In this document: positions 31,747-35,583 of the stretch, piece by piece | How positions within the stretch are numbered: position 1 is the stretch's first letter | How the letters are laid out: each line of letters begins with the position of its first letter | NCBI RefSeq assembly: GCF_017315705.1 | Contig: NZ_JAFLRF010000022.1 | Span: forward strand, 66,911-102,493 | DNA from: Trinickia mobilis | GTDB taxonomy: Bacteria; Pseudomonadota; Gammaproteobacteria; Burkholderiales; Burkholderiaceae | Reading direction: 5' to 3' | DNA length: 35,583 nucleotides | Notes under the pieces: generated by a model | The model's input: only the letters and a program-made list of their open reading frames with translations | The model's database searches: none | What the model was told of the DNA's origin: nothing | Translations under genes and position numbers: made by a program

Positions 31747-31790
31747 TGTTAATGTGGTGTTAATTTAGTGTTGACAAGCTGTTAAAGCGG
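31747..31790 (+). repeat. Four 11-bp tandem repeats over a promoter
   Basis: Units of 11 bases beginning TGTTAAT, TGTTAAT, TGTTGAC and TGTTAAA, starting at about 31747, 31758, 31769 and 31780; GTTAA or GTTGA recurs every 11 bases. One unit per helical turn places every copy on the same face. The third unit contains the -35 of the promoter below. Confidence 0.75.
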
Positions 31791-31799
31791 TTGGATACT
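31771..31799 (+). promoter_or_regulatory. Putative promoter with consensus -35
   Basis: TTGACA (31771-31776) is a perfect -35. After 17 bases GATACT (31794-31799) is a fair -10. It would serve the 84-residue gene at 31839 and perhaps the KorA-KfrB gene by read-through. Confidence 0.6.
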
Positions 31800-31838
31800 A
31801 CTGTCACACTACGGGGTGTTTTTACGAGGAGTTGCCTG

Positions 31839-32093
31839 ATGCAAGCGCTGTCTATGAAACAAGCTGCAGTCTTTTCTTCGCCACGCGTCTCTGGCCTGCG
31901 CGTCATGGCGGATACCAGGTCCGTGATGACGGCTGTGAAGGTAAAATTCACGGCAGAAGATCTGGCGGGTGCGGAGCTGGAGCAGTCGGAAGTATCCGTC
32001 GCGATGCGGCGGGGTGAATTTTCGCTGGGCGATGCGGTGCAGTGGTTCGATGATGTGCGCATCAATGCAGCTTTGGCACTCGATGATATGTGA
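31839..32093 (+). CDS. Small hypothetical protein
   Basis: An 84-residue soluble protein from ATG 31839 with a good ribosome site (GAGGAG, 31826-31831). The middle has KVKFTAEDLAGAELEQSEVS and the C-terminus the motif SLGDAVQWFDDVRINAALAL, which may form helices. It is not recognised. A TTG-started extension into the promoter is rejected. It is controlled by the phased repeats and is followed by copy 6 of the palindrome. Confidence 0.6.
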   Translation: MQALSMKQAAVFSSPRVSGLRVMADTRSVMTAVKVKFTAEDLAGAELEQSEVSVAMRRGEFSLGDAVQWFDDVRINAALALDDM

Positions 32094-32119
32094 CCGGGAG
32101 AGGTGTCACGCTGCCGGCG

Positions 32120-32135
32120 TTTTTACTGGTGAAAA
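32120..32135. promoter_or_regulatory. Palindromic operator, copy 6 (one mismatch)
   Basis: TTTTTAC-TG-GTGAAAA: the left arm differs from TTTTCAC at one base. It lies between the small gene ending at 32093 and the terminator at 32139, about 97 bases before the KorA-KfrB fusion gene. Confidence 0.65.
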
Positions 32136-32138
32136 TTG

Positions 32139-32176
32139 GACCGGCTAGCGTCGCACGCGGCCGGTCTTTGCTTTTT
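32139..32176 (+). terminator. Rho-independent terminator
   Basis: Stem GACCGGC (32139-32145) with GCCGGTC (32160-32166), followed by TTTGCTTTTT. It separates the small gene from the KorA-KfrB gene. It follows the palindrome almost directly, so the two may act together. Confidence 0.7.
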
Positions 32177-32231
32177 CACATTTGGCGGTAGCGCGGGGCA
32201 ATCGCGCTCGTTTCGAGAGGCTTGATTCTTG

Positions 32232-32768
32232 ATGGCAATGAATGGGGATGTGTTCGATCGCTTGGCAAAGGACACGAAGATGTCTCCCAAGTCGCTTGAG
32301 GCCGCGCGCCTTGTGATGGTCGACGGCATGCGCCCCGGCGAAGCTGCTGCCAAGCTTGGCTTGCTCTTGCCGCAAGTATCTCGCAGCACGAAGACGCTCT
32401 ATGAGAAGGAGCGGGAACTCCGCGAGAGCGGGCAGTTGGCGAGTCCTGAGACGGAAACAGTCGAACGCAACCTGAATGCGAGTTACACCCTGGCAGTGCA
32501 ACGGGCGCGTGAACAGGCGGGAGAGGAAACTGTCCTGTCGGCCGCTGAGCCGAACAAGTCGTACCTTGGGACGGCGATCGCTCGCACTGACATGCACGTC
32601 GTCCAGGACTTGGGCCGTGGGCAGTTGGTCATTCATGAATTGGCGAAGCTGCAGCGCGTTCCCGTCATTGGCAGCATGTTTGATATCAAGTATTCAGAGG
32701 ATTTGCGTCGGCCTGCGCTTGTCGTTGAGCAAGTCCGATCGCACAAACGGGGAGGCATTTCCCGTTAG
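32232..32768 (+). CDS. KorA/TrfB-like HTH fused to a KfrB-like domain
   Basis: A 178-residue protein from ATG 32232 (TTG 32229 and ATG 32238 also open). Residues about 18-62 match the TrfB/KorA helix-turn-helix: SLEAARLVMVDGMRPGEAAA, then LGLLLPQVSRSTKTLY. Residues about 108-160 match a KfrB module: KSYLGTAIARTDMHVVQDLG, then VIHELAKLQRVPVIG and DIKYS. In IncP plasmids KorA is a separate 101-residue global repressor and KfrB a separate protein, so this is a fusion. It is likely a plasmid regulator. It could bind the palindromes, but its HTH family usually reads GTTTAGCTAAAC-type sites, none of which I saw. Confidence 0.75.
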   Translation: MAMNGDVFDRLAKDTKMSPKSLEAARLVMVDGMRPGEAAAKLGLLLPQVSRSTKTLYEKERELRESGQLASPETETVERNLNASYTLAVQRAREQAGEETVLSAAEPNKSYLGTAIARTDMHVVQDLGRGQLVIHELAKLQRVPVIGSMFDIKYSEDLRRPALVVEQVRSHKRGGISR

Positions 32769-32772
32769 GCTT

Positions 32773-32817
32773 GCGACCTGCCAGCAGGTCGCGCGTAGGC
32801 TTCGCGCCTACTCTTTT
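32773..32817 (+). terminator. Tandem hairpins, second with T-tract
   Basis: First hairpin GCGACCTG/CAGGTCGC (32773-32780, 32785-32792). Second GTAGGC/GCCTAC (32795-32800, 32806-32811) followed by TCTTTT. The pair lies between the KorA-KfrB gene and the multi-module KfrB gene and should end most transcripts there. Confidence 0.7.
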
Positions 32818-32851
32818 GGCGGTCTGTTCAACATTTATTGTAGGTTGTGTC

Positions 32852-34180
32852 ATGGCAAGTCGTAAGGGCGGTAAAGTCGACGTGTCGTTCTTCGATACGG
32901 ACAAGGGATTCAAGGTGGCCGGGAAAGGCGTCGAAATGACTTTCGACCTCTTGTCGGAATTTCGCGAAATGGCGCACAAGGAAGGCTGGCCGGCGCAGCC
33001 GGTTGCTTCGGTAGAGCGGGCTGTCGTCGATCACTACGTTGGACTGGAAGTTGACGTGCCTGTCGGCGAGCCAAACCTTTTTGAGGGCCTGAGTGCTGCA
33101 AAAGGCAGTGAGGTTGTGTTTGCGCCTGAGTCGGGGGGGTATCGAGCGAAATTACCATATCATCCGGCGATCGTTTCTATGATGCGCGGCGTGCCCGGTG
33201 CGGCGTTCGATGGTGAGTCGAAACAGTGGCGTATTCCGGTGGAGTCGCGCGGCGCGCTCGTTGGCGCGTTGGCAGGCGCGGGCCAGGTCCTCTCCGCTGT
33301 CGAGGCTGCGCGTGAACAGATCGGCGCCCAGGCCCGCCAGGCGATCACCGCAGGACAAACGGGTGCGGATCCAGACGCTTCCGTCCGTATTACCAGTTTC
33401 CATCGGGCAAACTGGATCTACTCGGGGCCGGTCATCGCGGCGAACCCTCATTTTGTGGCGCAACTGGTCGACGGACAGAAGGAATCGGCGCAGGTTGTCA
33501 TTCATCAGTCGGCCGCCCTCGATCGGCAGGTGTACGCCGGTGATGAAGTCGGCGTCAGCTATGACGCTAACGGCACCGCGACGGTGCTGACGGGGCAACA
33601 GGCTCGCGAGCGGCTCGGCGAGCTCGCGCGGGAGAAATTTAACGCGACGATCGGCCAGAAGGTCGATGGAGTCCTTGTTGCGCGCTCCGATGGCGGCATG
33701 CTGGTCTCGCTCGACTACAACCCGAAGGCTGCGGCCCAGTTGTATGCACTGAAGAAGTACGATGCGGACGGCGTTGCGTTCAATCGTGATCTGGGGGGCT
33801 ACCTGGTTTCCGACGACGTTCTGGGGCAACCAGGTGCTATGGAGGATCTCTCGCGCGCTGTGCAGAACGTCCGTCGCGAAGTTCGCGAGGAGGCCGAGGC
33901 GCGCAAGGAGATCGACACAATCGCGCAAGAAAAGTTGACTGGAGCCCGCGTCCAGTTCGCGCAGGGCAAGGATGGGGAGTTCCAGTCAGGCCAGATCCTG
34001 GCGGTGACTGACCGCTATGTGCTGCAGTCCGCTGGCAGGGAGTACATGAAGGCGCATGATGTGGGTCGGCTCGCCCAGGTTCCGGTTGTAGGGCAGACGG
34101 TGACCATTCGATACGGTGCCCAAGGAAAGGCGGCCGTTCAGGAGCGAAGCCAGTCGCAAAGCCAGTCGCGTAGTCGTTGA
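32852..34180 (+). CDS. Multi-module KfrB-like protein
   Basis: A 442-residue protein from ATG 32852. A longer reading from 32771 would translate through the terminator hairpins and is rejected. Two KfrB-type modules are visible: about 188-243 (WIYSGPVIAANPHFVAQ, VVIHQSAALDRQVYAGDEV) and about 376-430 (QSGQILAVTDRYVLQSAG, AHDVGRLAQVPVVGQTVTIR). Two DUF5710/HARP-like modules precede them: about 95-140 (LPYHPAIVSMMRGVPGAAFD, KQWRIP) and about 283-320 (SLDYNPKAAAQLYALKKYD). The order is therefore module A-KfrB-module A-KfrB, an internal duplication. The tail is Ser/Gln/Arg repeats (QSQSQSRSR). KfrB is a plasmid accessory protein of unknown role linked to KfrA and partition. Confidence 0.72.
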   Translation: MASRKGGKVDVSFFDTDKGFKVAGKGVEMTFDLLSEFREMAHKEGWPAQPVASVERAVVDHYVGLEVDVPVGEPNLFEGLSAAKGSEVVFAPESGGYRAKLPYHPAIVSMMRGVPGAAFDGESKQWRIPVESRGALVGALAGAGQVLSAVEAAREQIGAQARQAITAGQTGADPDASVRITSFHRANWIYSGPVIAANPHFVAQLVDGQKESAQVVIHQSAALDRQVYAGDEVGVSYDANGTATVLTGQQARERLGELAREKFNATIGQKVDGVLVARSDGGMLVSLDYNPKAAAQLYALKKYDADGVAFNRDLGGYLVSDDVLGQPGAMEDLSRAVQNVRREVREEAEARKEIDTIAQEKLTGARVQFAQGKDGEFQSGQILAVTDRYVLQSAGREYMKAHDVGRLAQVPVVGQTVTIRYGAQGKAAVQERSQSQSQSRSR

Positions 34181-34185
34181 GGGGT

Positions 34186-34212
34186 AGCGTGGGCTCTCAG
34201 TCCACGCTTTAT
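34186..34212 (+). terminator. Terminator after multi-module KfrB gene
   Basis: Stem AGCGTGG (34186-34192) with CCACGCT (34202-34208), nine-base loop, then TTATTG. Short T-run, moderate strength. Confidence 0.6.
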
Positions 34213-34245
34213 TGTTGAATTTTTGAGTGATTGGAGGGATCCATC

Positions 34246-35583
34246 GTGGGCGTTAGAGAAGATTTTTTTCAGGCTATCCATGCGCAGGACGAGAGGAAGG
34301 CGCGTGACATCCTCGCAAAGAACAATTTCAACCCGAATATCCGCGAGCGGACGAGTGTGCTGGGTGGGACGCCCGCTATTTCCTTGGCCGTTCGACTCGG
34401 ACTTCATGAACTGGCCACCGATCTCGTTGCGCGTGGCGCCGATGTAAAGCTCTACGACGGTGGTCTCGCACCCATTCACATGGCGATCGATGCGCGCGGT
34501 GTCGATATCCTCGCTGCCCGCGGTGCAGACGTGAACGCGCCTTGGCGGAAGGACGGAGTGGACTTGCCGAAGGGGACGACGGCCCTGCATACGGCCGCGC
34601 GCGCAAATCGACCAGAATTGGTCCAGGCGTTGTTGAAGGCCGGCGCGAACCCCAACGCCAAAGACAAGGATGGCTTCACGCCGCTGCATTACGCGGCGTC
34701 GCGAAGTGAAATCGTCGCGCGGCAATTACTTGAGGCCGGCGCACATGAGCAGATGCGAACCAACACCGGCTTGACCGCTCGCGAAATTCTCGAGCGCCAC
34801 CAACCGGGACTCGCCGAAGAATTGGGCCGCGGCAACGCGGTACTCGCAAAGACGCTGCTGGAGCAAGGCGCGGAACCAAATGTGGTCGGTACAGGCCCGG
34901 TCGCGAAGCCATCGCCGAGCACGACGCCGCTGCACTTTGCAGCTATGCACGACAACGCCGAGATGGCTCAGATTCTCCTGGCGCATGGCGCGAACGTCAA
35001 CGCTGTTGACGGGCAAGGCCTGACACCGCTGCACTACGCTGCAACGCAAAGCCAGGGCCTGGTCGATGTTCTCCTGAAAAATGGGGCGGACGTCACGATG
35101 AAAATGCCGACGGGTGCGACCGCGAAGGAACTCCTCGATCTGTTTGGCGCTGAGCGCATGAAGGGCGCTGGCGCTTCGCCGAAATCAGTCGAGCCGAGCG
35201 CGATCAGCGTACCGGAAGTTCAGGCGCCGTCGCTTGATGTTAAGGCTCCGGACGTGGTGGCTTCTCAGCCGGCCCCGCGCAGCGTGAGCGATCCTGACTT
35301 TTCGCGGGAATCGCTGCTCGATCCGCAGCAGTTCGAGGCGAGCGTGAGGCCCTATGCGCGGCAGTTGGGTACTACAGAGGAGTTGGCTCGCACGTACCTG
35401 GAAATTATCCGCGACGGTCGGCCTGACTTTTCGCGGGAATCGCTGCTCGATCCGAAGCAGTTCGAGGCGAGCGTGAGGCCCTATGCACGGCAGTTGGGTA
35501 CCACAGAGGAGTTGGCTCGCACGTATCTCGAAATTATCCGCGACGGTCGGCCTGACTTTTCGCGGGAATCGCTGCTCGATCCG
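34246..35583 (+). CDS. Ankyrin-repeat protein with 43-residue tandem repeats (partial)
   Basis: Starts at GTG 34246 behind a good ribosome site (GGAGGG, seven bases upstream) and stays open to the window edge (446 codons, no stop). Residues about 35-305 hold six or so ankyrin repeats (for example TTALHTAARANRPELVQALL and TPLHYAATQSQGLVDVLLKN). A Pro/Ser/Val-rich linker follows at about 305-349. From residue 350 two full units and the start of a third of a 43-residue repeat occur, opening with PDFSRESLLDP. Ankyrin proteins mediate protein binding. Behind a secretion operon this could be a substrate or effector, or part of a large polyvalent protein. The C-terminus, and any enzymatic domain, lie outside the window. 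Confidence 0.8.
   Translation, partial: MGVREDFFQAIHAQDERKARDILAKNNFNPNIRERTSVLGGTPAISLAVRLGLHELATDLVARGADVKLYDGGLAPIHMAIDARGVDILAARGADVNAPWRKDGVDLPKGTTALHTAARANRPELVQALLKAGANPNAKDKDGFTPLHYAASRSEIVARQLLEAGAHEQMRTNTGLTAREILERHQPGLAEELGRGNAVLAKTLLEQGAEPNVVGTGPVAKPSPSTTPLHFAAMHDNAEMAQILLAHGANVNAVDGQGLTPLHYAATQSQGLVDVLLKNGADVTMKMPTGATAKELLDLFGAERMKGAGASPKSVEPSAISVPEVQAPSLDVKAPDVVASQPAPRSVSDPDFSRESLLDPQQFEASVRPYARQLGTTEELARTYLEIIRDGRPDFSRESLLDPKQFEASVRPYARQLGTTEELARTYLEIIRDGRPDFSRESLLDP
35293..35583 (+). repeat. 129-bp in-frame tandem repeat
   Basis: Units begin at 35293, 35422 and 35551 (third cut by the window end), each 129 bases, encoding 43 residues with almost no change: the first two differ at a Gln-to-Lys site and a few silent bases. 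Near identity at DNA level points to recent duplication, with likely copy-number variation. Confidence 0.9.

Noticed and set aside
31747-31790. Replication iterons
   Set aside because: Units are only 11 bp, lie over a promoter, and no replication initiator gene is in the window.
32771-32851. N-terminal extension of the multi-module KfrB protein
   Set aside because: It translates through two terminator hairpins with no ribosome site.
33152-33928. 258-residue minus-strand reading
   Set aside because: Shadow of the multi-module KfrB gene, with no recognisable domain.
35293-35583. CRISPR array
   Set aside because: The 129-bp repeats are contiguous, in frame and coding, without spacers.

Overview
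The window reads as the conjugation, pilus and partition backbone of a large mobile element from a GC-rich beta-proteobacterium. It is most likely a Burkholderia, Paraburkholderia or Ralstonia-type conjugative plasmid, or an integrative element with plasmid-like functions. This rests on base composition, on Trb-type type IV secretion genes, and on KorA-, KfrB- and ParB-like products. The host is inferred. No rRNA, tRNA or CRISPR array was seen, and no replication initiator, relaxase, VirD4-type coupling protein or prepilin peptidase lies inside the window.

Layout. (1) 64-2899 is a cargo and maintenance segment: a tyrosine recombinase with an unusual HicB-like tail, translationally linked to an XRE regulator; a Phd/VapC-type toxin-antitoxin pair; and an ASCH-domain protein. 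(2) 2944-14926, all on the minus strand, is a ten-gene type IVb-like pilus operon: PilL-like, secretin lipoprotein, two prepilins, an inner-membrane protein, PilB/GspE-type ATPase, GspF/PilC-type protein, PilO-like and two small bitopic proteins. It ends at a bidirectional terminator shared with the ASCH gene. (3) 15150-26930, plus strand, is a Trb-type secretion operon: a small HTH protein, TrbB, a 48-residue membrane protein, TrbC, TrbD, TrbE, four small unknown or lipoprotein genes, TrbL, TrbJ, TrbF, TrbG and TrbI, then a strong terminator. (4) 27197-30064 carries two small probable DNA-binding proteins and parA-parB. (5) 30224-35583 carries a HerA/FtsK-like ATPase with an inserted DUF5710-type module, a small unknown gene, a KorA-KfrB fusion, a larger protein built from repeated KfrB and DUF5710/HARP-like modules, and the start of an ankyrin-repeat protein that runs off the end in 43-residue tandem repeats.

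The most striking non-coding signal is a 16-bp palindrome, TTTTCAC-N2-GTGAAAA. It occurs six times (four with perfect arms, two with one mismatch), always between genes or over a gene start: in the pilus operon, in the pil/trb divergent region, before the small-gene block after trbE, before trbF, before a small regulator gene, and before the KorA-KfrB gene. Its half-sites match those of the chromosomal parS consensus but are set two bases further apart. I infer a plasmid-wide control network, perhaps run by the ParB-like protein in the manner of IncP KorB.

Other ordered signals are overlapping divergent promoters for pil and trb that share a TTGCACA box, three TGTGCAA boxes spaced exactly 21 bp across the trbF promoter, and four 11-bp tandem repeats over the promoter at 31771-31799. 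Together these suggest that pilus production, secretion-channel assembly and partition are co-regulated, so that mating occurs only in a minority of cells or under particular conditions.
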